Source: Methylobacteriaceae bacterium (GTDB lineage Bacteria > Pseudomonadota > Alphaproteobacteria > Rhizobiales > Beijerinckiaceae). From it: DNA of 64,000 nt. The first letter of the stretch is position 1. Every line of letters starts with the position of its first letter. Both the position numbers and the translations under genes were made by a program. A model generated the notes under the pieces. That model saw nothing but the letters and a program-made list of their open reading frames with translations. It was not told where the DNA came from and made no database searches. The stretch is taken from assembly GCA_016793505.1 (NCBI GenBank), contig JAEULW010000255.1:1-64000 (forward strand), written 5' to 3'. This document shows positions 8,956 through 16,385 of this stretch, piece by piece.

Positions 8956-9477
8956 CTATTTGAAATAGTCCTCGAGTCGCGCGCCGACGTCGGGCGAGGG
9001 GTCGAAACCGATCGGCCGGTACCACAGACGCTCCATCTCGAGCTTTTCCTCGCTCGCAGCGATCACCGCGCGATCGATCTGCGGCGCGACGCCGGACTGC
9101 GTTCGGTGAGCATCCTGCACGACGCCGGCGACGGCGTGCGCCAGCTCCATCGCGACGAGGCGGATGCGGCCGGTCAGCGCCGCCGGATCGCGCGCCAGCG
9201 GCTCGGCCTCGCCGAGCGCGGCGCGCATCGCCGCGACGGCCGGGCTCGCTTCAGGCAATCCGATCGCGAGCAACGCCCGCGCCAGCGCGATGTAATGCGT
9301 CAGGTCATAGCGTTCGCGGGCATGGATGAGATGCAGGCGCTGGCGCACGAAATCGACATAGCTCGCCGCCAGCTTGAGCTGCTCGCGGGCGAGGTGGTCA
9401 GCCGGATCGATCGCGCCGGCGACCGTGTCGGTCAGCGCCTTGACGACCGATTTGAGGCCCACATCGGTCTGGTCCAT
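8956..9477 (-). CDS. Helical protein of unknown function, coupled to kinase
   Basis: I do not recognise a family. The 173-residue product is predicted to be mostly alpha-helical, without signal peptide, membrane segment or cysteine-rich motif. Sequence features include YVDFVRQRLHLIHARERYDLTHY in the middle and a conserved-looking WYRPIGFDPSPD near the end. The ATG at 9477 overlaps the stop of the upstream APH-type kinase (TGATG), so the two are translated together and their products may form a complex or act in sequence. The gene is convergent with the TetR gene, 7 bases apart. The tight coupling makes a non-coding frame unlikely. Confidence 0.65.
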   Translation of the reverse strand: MDQTDVGLKSVVKALTDTVAGAIDPADHLAREQLKLAASYVDFVRQRLHLIHARERYDLTHYIALARALLAIGLPEASPAVAAMRAALGEAEPLARDPAALTGRIRLVAMELAHAVAGVVQDAHRTQSGVAPQIDRAVIAASEEKLEMERLWYRPIGFDPSPDVGARLEDYFK

Positions 9478-10694
9478 CAGATCTTGTCCTTCAGCAGCCG
9501 CATCAGTTCCAGACCGGTGATCGATTCCATGCCCTTGACGCGCGTCAGCAGCACGTCCTGGTGCGACTTGCCGAGCCCCGCCACGCGCGTGGCCGTCGCG
9601 GTCACCGAGGCGATGATCTGGAAGCAGTTGAGAATTCGATAGTACTCGAGCCGCGCCGGATCGACGGAGAGGCCAGAGGCGGCGCTGTAGCGATCGTAGA
9701 ACTCGTCCTTCGGAATAAGACCACAGATGTAGTAGGTCTTGCCGTCCTCGCTGTAGTGGCCGAACCCCGGATGCGTCGTCCAGGCCAGATCGCGATGGCG
9801 ATCGCCGAGATGCCCGCGCTCCCAGTCGAGCCAGGCGTTGATGCGGCCCGTCGCCTCGTCGAACAGGAAATTGCCGCTGCGATAGTCGCCATGCACCATG
9901 CTGACGACGTCGAGGGTCGGCAAATTGGCCTTCAGCCAGGCCGCCGCGACATCCATCAGCGGCAAGTCCTCGCCGCGGTCCTCCTCCCAGATGCGCAAGG
10001 CGCGATTGAGCTGCCATTCGGCGTTCTGCGTCGTGCCGACGGCCGGCGCCGTCATGCTTTCGAAGCGGTGCGCGCCATAGTCGAAAGCGTGGATGCGGGC
10101 GAGTTGCTCCATGAATTGCGGCGCCAGTTTTTCGCGCAACTGCGGACCAAAATTGGTGCCGAGGCCGCTCACCATTCCGGTCGTCGTGGCCGTCGGCTTG
10201 GTCACGCCTTCGGCGAATTCATAGATCAGCGCCGGTTCGGGAAACCAGGCGCCGTCGCGATCCAGCCAGAACGGGCGCGGCACGGGAATAACGCCGGCAA
10301 AGGCGGCGAGGATCTCGTATTCGCGCAGACGGCTCGTCGTGTTGGAGCCTTCATTTGGATCCATCCTGACGACCATGCGCTCCGAACGCCGGCCGAGTTT
10401 CGGATCGGTCCAGTCCAGCCGGAAACCGAGCTGGATTTTCGAGACGCCGCCGGTGAACCAGCGCAGGTCTTCGAGCCTGTAGTCCTCGATCCCGAGGGCG
10501 GCCAGCATGCGCTCGACGCAGGCGCGCAGCTCGGCGATCGACTGCCGCCGATACTCCGGCCCCGCGCGCCGCTCGAGCTTGCGCACGAACAGCGCGTCGA
10601 GCTCCGGCTCCGTCGGATAAAGACGCCGCATCGAGGCGATGAAGTCCGGCGTGGGGCGATCCCCCAGCGCGAACCGATCCAGAGCTGCGCCCAT
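9477..10694 (-). CDS. APH-type phosphotransferase, second copy
   Basis: The 405-residue kinase has the catalytic loop MVHGDYRSGNFLFDE (about 266-280, HGD 268-270) and the metal-binding LDWERGHLGDRHRDLAW (289-305). It also has an N-terminal extension of about 75 residues before the nucleotide-binding part, containing TGGVSKIQLGF (81-91). It belongs to the same broad aminoglycoside-phosphotransferase/choline-kinase family as the 3088 gene, but the sequences differ widely. A GGGAGA ribosome site supports the start at 10694. The next gene overlaps the stop. The neighbourhood (acyl-CoA enzymes, NIPSNAP, TRAP importer) suggests a metabolic kinase rather than a resistance enzyme. Confidence 0.78.
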   Translation of the reverse strand: MGAALDRFALGDRPTPDFIASMRRLYPTEPELDALFVRKLERRAGPEYRRQSIAELRACVERMLAALGIEDYRLEDLRWFTGGVSKIQLGFRLDWTDPKLGRRSERMVVRMDPNEGSNTTSRLREYEILAAFAGVIPVPRPFWLDRDGAWFPEPALIYEFAEGVTKPTATTTGMVSGLGTNFGPQLREKLAPQFMEQLARIHAFDYGAHRFESMTAPAVGTTQNAEWQLNRALRIWEEDRGEDLPLMDVAAAWLKANLPTLDVVSMVHGDYRSGNFLFDEATGRINAWLDWERGHLGDRHRDLAWTTHPGFGHYSEDGKTYYICGLIPKDEFYDRYSAASGLSVDPARLEYYRILNCFQIIASVTATATRVAGLGKSHQDVLLTRVKGMESITGLELMRLLKDKI

Positions 10695-10747
10695 CTTCTC
10701 TCCCGTCGCCGCGCCTCGCCGGGCCGGCCGGCGCCAGCAAATCACAA

Positions 10748-10771
10748 ATAATGGCTCATGAGAAGGCTATT
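10748..10771 (-). promoter_or_regulatory. Promoter motif of the kinase gene, related to the dctP promoter
   Basis: This 24-base element shares its ATAATG and AGGCTATT ends, and their exact spacing, with 8168-8191. On the minus strand the CATTAT box lies 53 bases before the kinase ATG at 10694. It sits in a 136-base gap between the kinase start and the NIPSNAP stop. Common control of the two minus-strand units by one regulator, probably the TetR between them, is inference. Confidence 0.35.
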
Positions 10772-10830
10772 GCTTGCCGATCACGCCCGCCGCGCCATGA
10801 CCGCGCGGCAACGGCGACCGCGCGCAAGGC

Positions 10831-11142
10831 TCACGCCATCGGCGAGAACGAGGCCGGGCTCAGGAAGACGCTTTCCTGATGCACGAGCCAGGGCAGAAGT
10901 CGCGGCACGAAGGCCTGCCAGTCCGGATCGGCGGCGAGTTTCGCCCGCTGCTCGGCCCGGTGGGCGAAGTCACGGTAGGCCCACAGGAAAACCACTGAAT
11001 TGAGGACGCCCGATTCCTTGATCCAGCAGCCTTTCAACTCGGCGTAGCGGGTGATCACGGCGAGTCCGTTGGCCTCGTAGAATTTCAGCATGTCCGGCGC
11101 CTTGCCGGGCTGAACCTGGTAGGTGCGCTGTTCGAAGATCAT
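10831..11142 (-). CDS. NIPSNAP-family protein
   Basis: The 103-residue protein has the NIPSNAP pattern: start MIFEQRTYQVQPGKAPDML, a GCWIKESGVLNSVVFLWAY beta-strand core and a WQAFVPRLLPWLVHQESVFLSP end. This is a small ferredoxin-like alpha-beta barrel fold of unresolved biochemical function that often sits in degradation operons in Proteobacteria. A GGGAGG ribosome site precedes the ATG. The start is only 29 bases from the palindrome at 11172, and the gene is divergent from the TetR at 11223, so the same regulator may control it. Confidence 0.85.
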   Translation of the reverse strand: MIFEQRTYQVQPGKAPDMLKFYEANGLAVITRYAELKGCWIKESGVLNSVVFLWAYRDFAHRAEQRAKLAADPDWQAFVPRLLPWLVHQESVFLSPASFSPMA

Positions 11143-11171
11143 CCGGCCTCCCGCAATCGTTGATTTTCATG

Positions 11172-11185
11172 TCGTCATTTGACGA
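11172..11185. promoter_or_regulatory. TetR operator copy 1 (TCGTCA-TT-TGACGA)
   Basis: TCGTCATTTGACGA has perfect 6-base arms around two central bases. With flanks it shares the 18-base string GTCGTCAWTTGACGATTT with the site at 11959-11972. It overlaps a TTGACG -35-like box reading toward the TetR gene and lies 29 bases from the divergent NIPSNAP start. This position suits autoregulation plus control of NIPSNAP. Confidence 0.7.
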
Positions 11186-11194
11186 TTTGAGACT

Positions 11195-11210
11195 ATCATG
11201 CCGGCATGAT
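11195..11210. promoter_or_regulatory. 16-bp perfect palindrome upstream of tetR
   Basis: ATCATGCCGGCATGAT is fully self-complementary. It lies 9 bases after operator copy 1 and 12 bases before the chosen GTG start of the TetR gene. It may be a second binding site, or a short hairpin in the leader. No matching second copy was noticed near 11959. Confidence 0.5.
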
Positions 11211-11222
11211 CGGGCAAGATTC

Positions 11223-11969
11223 GTGAAGCCGCGCTCGCAGCTCGTCAGCGGCCGGGCCGGGCGGCGCCTGTCGGCGGAAGGCGAGCATCGCCCGGCGCGC
11301 GGCACGCCGCGCCTCGATCCGCAGGCGCGCAAGGCGATGATCGTCGAAAAGGCCATCATCTTCTTCGCCGATTACGGCCTGACGGCGCAGACCCGGGCGC
11401 TCGCCGAATCGATGGGCGTGACGCAGCGGCTGCTCTATCGCTACTTCCCGTCCAAGACGGAGCTGTTGCGCGCGGTCTACGAGGCGGCGATCCTGGCGCC
11501 GTTCAAGGCGCTGTGGATGGTGCAGCTCAGCGACCGCAGCCTGCCGATCCGCGAGCGTCTGATCGGCTTTTACGGCGATTACAGCGCCAATCTGCTGACA
11601 CGGCGCTGGCTGCGGCTGTTCCTCTACGCCTCGCTCGGCGAGACCGACATGGCGCATGACTACATCCAGGCGATCGTCGCCCGCCTGCTCGACCTGATCG
11701 CGGCGGAAACGGCGGCCGAGCTCGGCGTCGCGCTGCCGGACGATCCGGTTTTCGTGCGCGAGGCGGCCTGGGTGCTGCACGGCTCGATCTCGCACTACGC
11801 CATCCGTCAGCATGTCTACGGCGCCGCAAGCGGCCTGACCGCGCAGGACATCGTGCCGCTCAATGTCGACCTGTTCCTGGCCGGCTTCGCCGCCGCCATG
11901 CGCAGTCGCCCGGCCGCCGGCGGTCCGGTCGCCGTTGGGCCGGCCCTGCGCGACGAAGTCGTCAATTGA
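11223..11969 (+). CDS. TetR-family regulator of the sugar-ABC / molybdenum hydroxylase operon
   Basis: The protein of about 248 residues has a TetR DNA-binding domain: AIIFFADYGLTAQTRALAES and the recognition helix MGVTQRLLYRYFPSK (65-79). A basic tail of about 35 residues precedes it. The GTG at 11223 is chosen because earlier in-frame starts (TTG 11160, ATG 11169) would place the operator palindromes inside the gene; the ribosome site is weak in each case. Its stop codon lies inside a second operator copy just before the transporter operon. The regulator therefore very likely represses both itself and that operon, with relief by an operon substrate or its CoA or acid derivative. Confidence 0.85.
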   Translation: MKPRSQLVSGRAGRRLSAEGEHRPARGTPRLDPQARKAMIVEKAIIFFADYGLTAQTRALAESMGVTQRLLYRYFPSKTELLRAVYEAAILAPFKALWMVQLSDRSLPIRERLIGFYGDYSANLLTRRWLRLFLYASLGETDMAHDYIQAIVARLLDLIAAETAAELGVALPDDPVFVREAAWVLHGSISHYAIRQHVYGAASGLTAQDIVPLNVDLFLAGFAAAMRSRPAAGGPVAVGPALRDEVVN

Positions 11970-11972
11970 CGA
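11959..11972. promoter_or_regulatory. TetR operator copy 2 (TCGTCA-AT-TGACGA)
   Basis: TCGTCAATTGACGA is a perfect 14-bp palindrome. It spans the TetR stop codon and contains a TTGACG -35 box (11966-11971). Confidence 0.75.
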
Positions 11973-11994
11973 TTTATGGCCGATCGTCTATGCG
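11966..11994 (+). promoter_or_regulatory. Promoter of the sugar-ABC / molybdenum hydroxylase operon
   Basis: TTGACG (11966-11971) is followed after 17 bases by TATGCG (11989-11994), a reasonable alphaproteobacterial promoter. The -35 box is half of operator copy 2, so a bound TetR would exclude RNA polymerase. The first gene starts 48 bases after the -10 box. Confidence 0.55.
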
Positions 11995-12042
11995 ATGCTA
12001 GGGAGCCGCCGCATGCGCCGGCGCAATCGGGGGAGGCATTCG

Positions 12043-13362
12043 ATGTCCGCTTCGTCACTTTCGCGCCGCGCCGTGCTGAAGAGCGCCGCCGCCCTGGCCG
12101 CCAGCGCCGCAGCGCCCGGCGCGGTCTTCGCCCAGTCCGGCGGGCCGCTCGCCTTCGCCACATGGTCGGCCGCGGTGGATCAGGTGAAGAGCCATCTCGC
12201 CGCCTTCGAGAAGGCGACCGGACTCAAGGTCGATTATTCCAATTCGCCCTGGGCGCAGTATCGCGAGGCGATGATCACCAAATTCGTCGGCAAGGCGCCG
12301 GTCGACGTGTTGTGGGTGTCCGATTCCTGGCTGCCGGAATTCGCCGACGCCGGCTGGCTCGCCCCCGTCGACGGCTACAAGACGCTGACCGCCTACAACG
12401 CCGACACCGACGCCTTCTCCGTCGACTCGATGATGCACAAGGGCAAGCAATACGGCATCACCTACTACACCGACTTCATGGGCTTCATCTACAACGAGGA
12501 CATGCTGCAGAAGGCCGGCATCGCAGCGCCGCCGACGACATGGGCGGAGGTCGTCGAGATGTCGAAGACGATCAAGGCCAAGGGACTTTCGGAATATCCC
12601 ATGCTCCTGTCGATGGCGCAGGAGAGCTGGCTGATCGAGTTCATGGCGGCGCTGGTCTATTCGCATGGCGGCCGCTTCACCGACGACAAGGGCGCGGCGG
12701 CGATGCAGAGCGCCGAGGGCGGCGCGGTCGCGGCCCTGCAATGGATCATCGACGCGGTGCAGAAGCACAAGATCGTTTCACCCGCCTGCGTCGAGACGGG
12801 CGAGCTCGCCGGCCTCAAGGCGTTCGGCGCGGGCCAGCACGCTTTCGGTCTCATTCCGAAATATCGCCTGCGCACGCTCAATGACCCGGCGCAGAGCCAG
12901 ATCGCCGGCAAGGCGCAGATCGCGCTGATGCCGAAAGGCGGGCCGAAGGGAACGCATGCGACCGTCGGCTGGATGCGCTTCTACGGCATGACGCCGCGCG
13001 CCGCCGCCGATCCCGCCCGCGCCGAAGCCGCCGTCAAGCTGATGGAATGGTTCGGCGGCAAGGCGAACGGCGAATACACCTTCCAGAAGATGCTGTTCAA
13101 GGATGTCGGCGCCGGCTTCGGCGTGAAGTCGCTGTTCCAGGATCCCGAGATGCGCGCCGCCTACGCCAAGTATGGCGACATCAAGGTGATCGAGGCGCAG
13201 ACCGCACTGGCGAAGAAGAAGGATGTCATCGCGCCCTGGTTCGGCGAATGGAACGACGTCAACGGCGCAGCCTGGCAGCAGGCGATCGGCGGCAAGATCA
13301 CCGCCGAGGAGGCGCTGAAGCGCTCCGCCGCCAAGTGGGACCAGCTGAAAAAACAGGGCTGA
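12043..13362 (+). CDS. Sugar-type ABC transporter substrate-binding protein (family 1)
   Basis: The 439-residue periplasmic protein starts with a twin-arginine-like leader, LSRRAVLKSAAALAASAAAPG, ending at about residue 30 (VFAQSGG). The mature part is a family 1 binding protein: KVDYSNSPWAQYREAMITKF, PVDVLWVSDSWLPEFADAGWL and NEDMLQKAGIAAPPTTWAEV, the last being a common maltose/glycerol-phosphate receptor pattern. A GGGGGAGG ribosome site supports the ATG at 12043 over a longer frame that begins in the TetR gene. It is the first gene of an operon running to 20942. The partner permeases and ATPase follow. The transported compound could be a sugar, polyol or sugar acid. Confidence 0.9.
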   Translation: MSASSLSRRAVLKSAAALAASAAAPGAVFAQSGGPLAFATWSAAVDQVKSHLAAFEKATGLKVDYSNSPWAQYREAMITKFVGKAPVDVLWVSDSWLPEFADAGWLAPVDGYKTLTAYNADTDAFSVDSMMHKGKQYGITYYTDFMGFIYNEDMLQKAGIAAPPTTWAEVVEMSKTIKAKGLSEYPMLLSMAQESWLIEFMAALVYSHGGRFTDDKGAAAMQSAEGGAVAALQWIIDAVQKHKIVSPACVETGELAGLKAFGAGQHAFGLIPKYRLRTLNDPAQSQIAGKAQIALMPKGGPKGTHATVGWMRFYGMTPRAAADPARAEAAVKLMEWFGGKANGEYTFQKMLFKDVGAGFGVKSLFQDPEMRAAYAKYGDIKVIEAQTALAKKKDVIAPWFGEWNDVNGAAWQQAIGGKITAEEALKRSAAKWDQLKKQG

Positions 13363-13363
13363 G

Positions 13364-13395
13364 GACGACGCGGCCGCCGCGCGGCCGCGCACGTC
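13364..13395 (+). other. Intercistronic hairpin after the binding-protein gene
   Basis: Starting 2 bases after the stop codon, CGCGGCCGC (13369-13377) pairs with GCGGCCGCG (13381-13389) around a 3-base loop. An outer GACG/CGTC pairing (13364-13367 with 13392-13395) extends the stem across a small bulge. The position between binding-protein and permease genes matches the hairpins in the two TRAP operons. Message protection or partial termination is the likely role. Confidence 0.65.
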
Positions 13396-13426
13396 TTCCT
13401 CCGCGACGAGGCGCGACGGAGCGATC

Positions 13427-14344
13427 ATGACGCAGGCGGCCGTCCTTGCCCGCAGGCGCGAGCGCCTGCCCTTCAGCCATGACGAGCGGCGGGCTTGGCT
13501 GTTCCTCGCGCCCGTCGCGACGACGCTGCTTGTCGTCGCCGTCTTCCCGATCGTCTATTCGCTCTACATCAGCTTCTGGTCGATCAAGCTGACGCGGCCG
13601 CACCGCCAGCCCTTCGTCGGCCTCGACAACTACGCGCAGCTGCTCGCCGATCCGGAGTTTTGGCACGCGGTCGGGCGCACCACGAGTTTCACGGTCATGG
13701 CGGTGACGGCGATCTGCGTCATCGGCCTCGCCGTCGCGTTGCTGCTCAACGAGACCTTTCCGGGGCGCAAGGCGCTGCAGGCGCTGCTGCTCGTGCCCTG
13801 GGCCATTCCCTACGTCGCCAACGGCCTGATGTGGAAATGGATCTACGATTCGAGCTATGGCGCCCTGAACGGCCTGCTGTTCCAGCTCGATTTCATCGAC
13901 AAGTACATGGTCTGGCTCGGCGACGCGAACAAGACGTTGCCGCTCATCGCCAACGCCTTCGTCTGGAAGGAAGTGCCGCTCGCCGCGCTGCTGCTGCTGG
14001 TGACGCTGAAGTCGATCCCCGCCGATCTCTACGCCGCCGCGCGCGTCGACGGCGCCGGCGCGCTGCAGCGATTCCTGCACGTCACGCTGCCGGCGCTGCG
14101 GCCCGGCTTCATGCTCGTGATCATCTACGAGACGATGACGGCGATCCGGCACTTCGACCTGTTCTTCATCCTCACCGAAGGCGGGCCGGGCGACGCCAGT
14201 CACGTGTTGTCCTGGCGCATCTATGTCGAGACGTTCCGCAACCTTTCGTTCGGAACCGGCGCGGCGATGTCCTACATCCTCGCCATCGTCACCTTCGCGC
14301 TCGCCTATGGCGTCATCCGCGCGCTCGGGCGGAACGTCCGATGA
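13427..14344 (+). CDS. Sugar-type ABC transporter permease (MalF/UgpA-like)
   Basis: The 305-residue membrane protein has about six hydrophobic helices and the family's EAA loop near residues 204-228 (AARVDGAGALQRFLHVTLPALRPG), which docks on the ATPase. The first helix follows an RRAWLFLAPVATTLLVVAVFP opening typical of UgpA/MsmF proteins. A GGAG ribosome site lies before the ATG. The stop overlaps the next permease start (ATGA). It pairs with the MalG-like subunit to form the channel for the solute delivered by the 12043 binding protein. Confidence 0.92.
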   Translation: MTQAAVLARRRERLPFSHDERRAWLFLAPVATTLLVVAVFPIVYSLYISFWSIKLTRPHRQPFVGLDNYAQLLADPEFWHAVGRTTSFTVMAVTAICVIGLAVALLLNETFPGRKALQALLLVPWAIPYVANGLMWKWIYDSSYGALNGLLFQLDFIDKYMVWLGDANKTLPLIANAFVWKEVPLAALLLLVTLKSIPADLYAAARVDGAGALQRFLHVTLPALRPGFMLVIIYETMTAIRHFDLFFILTEGGPGDASHVLSWRIYVETFRNLSFGTGAAMSYILAIVTFALAYGVIRALGRNVR

Positions 14345-15291
14345 GCGCCGCTGGCCCCGCAGGCGCGACAGGCCATGTCGCGGGCGAGCGCCATCGCCGC
14401 CTGCGCATCGCCGCGTTGTGGATCGCCTCGCTGATCTTCGTCGGCTATGTCACCGCGCCGCTGGTCTGGCTCGTCTCCTCCTCCTTCCAGAGTGAACGCG
14501 AGATCACCTCGAAGCCGCCGCACTGGATCCCGCACGAACCGACCGTGCAGAATTTCGCGGCGATCTTCGCCGCGCCGAAAAAGGACGTGACCTACGAGAC
14601 GCGCCGCGCCGCCGACCCGGCGAGCGGCGGCTTCATTCCCTCGACCGCCGCCAATCTTCTGCCGGCGATGGCCAATTCGCTGATCGTGGCGATCAGCGTC
14701 GTCATTCTCAATCTGCTGGTGGCGATCCCGGCGGCCTATGCGCTGGCCAAGATCCGCTTTCGCGGCCGCGACGCCTCGATCTATGCGATCCTGACGACGC
14801 GCGTCATTCCCGACATCGCGCTGGTGGTGCCGTTCTTCCTGTTCATCCGCAATCTCGGCCTGCTCGACACGCTCGCCTCGCTGATCATCACATATCTCGC
14901 TGTCACCGTGCCCTTCTCGGTCTTCATCCTGACCAACTATTTCGAAGGGCTGCCGGACGAACTCGACAAGGCGGCGCGGGTCGACGGCTGCTCGCGGCTG
15001 CAGACGCTGCTGCACGTCTATGTGCCGCTGTCGCTGCCCGCCATCGTCGCGGTGATCCTGTTCGCCTTCCTGGCGAGCTGGAACGAGTTCCTGCTGGCGC
15101 TGATGTTCACGCAGACGCCGAATTCGCAGACGCTGCCGATCATCGTCGCCTCGTTCACGTCCGACTTCACGATCAGCTTCTCCTTCATCAACGCCGCCGG
15201 CGTTCTGGCGATCATTCCGCCCGTGCTGATCGCCCTCCTCTTCGAGCGCTATCTCGTCTCCGGCCTCACCGCCGGCGCGGTGAAAGGCTGA
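14341..15291 (+). CDS. Sugar-type ABC transporter permease (MalG/UgpE-like)
   Basis: The 316-residue membrane protein shows the MalG pattern: an N-terminal helix, the SSFQSEREITSKPPHWIP segment and the EAA loop AARVDGCSRLQTLLHVYVPLS at about residues 212-232. The ATG at 14341 overlaps the upstream stop (ATGA). A longer in-frame reading upstream is only the shadow of the first permease. There is a modest insertion of charged residues between helix one and two (KKDVTYETRRAADPASGGF), slightly longer than usual in the family. It forms the second half of the transport channel. Confidence 0.92.
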   Translation: MSAAGPAGATGHVAGERHRRLRIAALWIASLIFVGYVTAPLVWLVSSSFQSEREITSKPPHWIPHEPTVQNFAAIFAAPKKDVTYETRRAADPASGGFIPSTAANLLPAMANSLIVAISVVILNLLVAIPAAYALAKIRFRGRDASIYAILTTRVIPDIALVVPFFLFIRNLGLLDTLASLIITYLAVTVPFSVFILTNYFEGLPDELDKAARVDGCSRLQTLLHVYVPLSLPAIVAVILFAFLASWNEFLLALMFTQTPNSQTLPIIVASFTSDFTISFSFINAAGVLAIIPPVLIALLFERYLVSGLTAGAVKG

Positions 15292-15293
15292 CC

Positions 15294-16382
15294 ATGGCGT
15301 CCATCCGTTTCGACAAGGTCGGCAAGCGCTACGCCAACGGCTTCGTGGCGATCGAGAACCTCGATCTCGAGATCCGCGACCGCGAGTTTCTCGTGCTGCT
15401 CGGCCCCTCGGGCTGCGGCAAGTCGACGACGCTGAACATGATCGCCGGCCTCGAAGAGGTCACCTCCGGCAAGCTCTGCTTCGGCGACCAGCTCGTCAAC
15501 GACATCCCGCCGGACCGGCGCGACGTCGCGATGGTGTTCCAGAGCTATGCGCTTTATCCCCACAAGACCGTCTACGAGAACATCGCCTTCGGTCTGCGCA
15601 TGCGCCGCACGCCGCAGGCCGAGGTCGATGCGCGCGTTCGCTCGGCGGCGCAGAAGCTGGCGATCACCCATCTGCTCGACCGGCGCCCGAGCCAGCTCTC
15701 CGGCGGGCAGAGGCAGCGCGTGGCGCTCGGCCGCGCCATGGTGCGCCGACCCGCGGTCTTCCTGATGGACGAGCCGCTGTCCAATCTCGACGCCGCATTG
15801 CGCATCTCGATGCGCGCCGAAATCAAGCAACTGCACGAGGAGATGCAGACGACCTTCGTCTACGTGACGCATGACCAGGCCGAGGCGCTGACGCTCGCCG
15901 ACAGGATCGTCGTGATGAACGACGGCGCCATCGAGCAGATCGGCACGCCGCACGACATCTACGAGAAACCGGCGACGATCTTCGTCGCCTCTTTTCTCGG
16001 CGCGCCGCCGATCAACACGCTGGACGGCGAGATCGGCGGCGCCTCGGGGCGACCGGTGTTTCGCTGCGGCGACGTCGCGCTCGCGCTGCCGCCCGCTATC
16101 GCCGCGCCGACCGGATCGAAGGCGACGCTCGGTCTGCGCGCCGAGGACGTGACGCTCGATCCCAAAGCGCAGGACGACGTCGCGATCGACGGCGTCGTCA
16201 ATTCGATCCTGCCGATCGGATCGGACCAGTTCATCGGCATGAAGGTCGCCGGGCGCGAATTCTTTTTCCGTCTCGCGAAGGATCAGGCCTGCGCCATCGG
16301 CGATCGCGTGCGCCTCGCCGCGCTGACCAACCGCTTGCATGTGTTCGATGCGGCGAGCGGACGCTCGCTGGCGGGCGGTTGA
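15294..16382 (+). CDS. Sugar-type ABC transporter ATPase (UgpC/MsmK-like)
   Basis: The 362-residue protein has Walker [10 protein letters not shown], the signature [19 protein letters not shown], Walker [14 protein letters not shown] and the switch histidine in YVTHDQAEA. The C-terminal part (about 240-360) is a TOBE/OB regulatory domain as in MalK and UgpC, with the usual [10 protein letters not shown] stretch. It begins 2 bases after the second permease stop. It energises the importer encoded immediately upstream. Ordinary in length and sequence for the family. Confidence 0.94.
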   Translation: MASIRFDKVGKRYANGFVAIENLDLEIRDREFLVLLGPSGCGKSTTLNMIAGLEEVTSGKLCFGDQLVNDIPPDRRDVAMVFQSYALYPHKTVYENIAFGLRMRRTPQAEVDARVRSAAQKLAITHLLDRRPSQLSGGQRQRVALGRAMVRRPAVFLMDEPLSNLDAALRISMRAEIKQLHEEMQTTFVYVTHDQAEALTLADRIVVMNDGAIEQIGTPHDIYEKPATIFVASFLGAPPINTLDGEIGGASGRPVFRCGDVALALPPAIAAPTGSKATLGLRAEDVTLDPKAQDDVAIDGVVNSILPIGSDQFIGMKVAGREFFFRLAKDQACAIGDRVRLAALTNRLHVFDAASGRSLAGG

Positions 16383-16385
16383 ACC

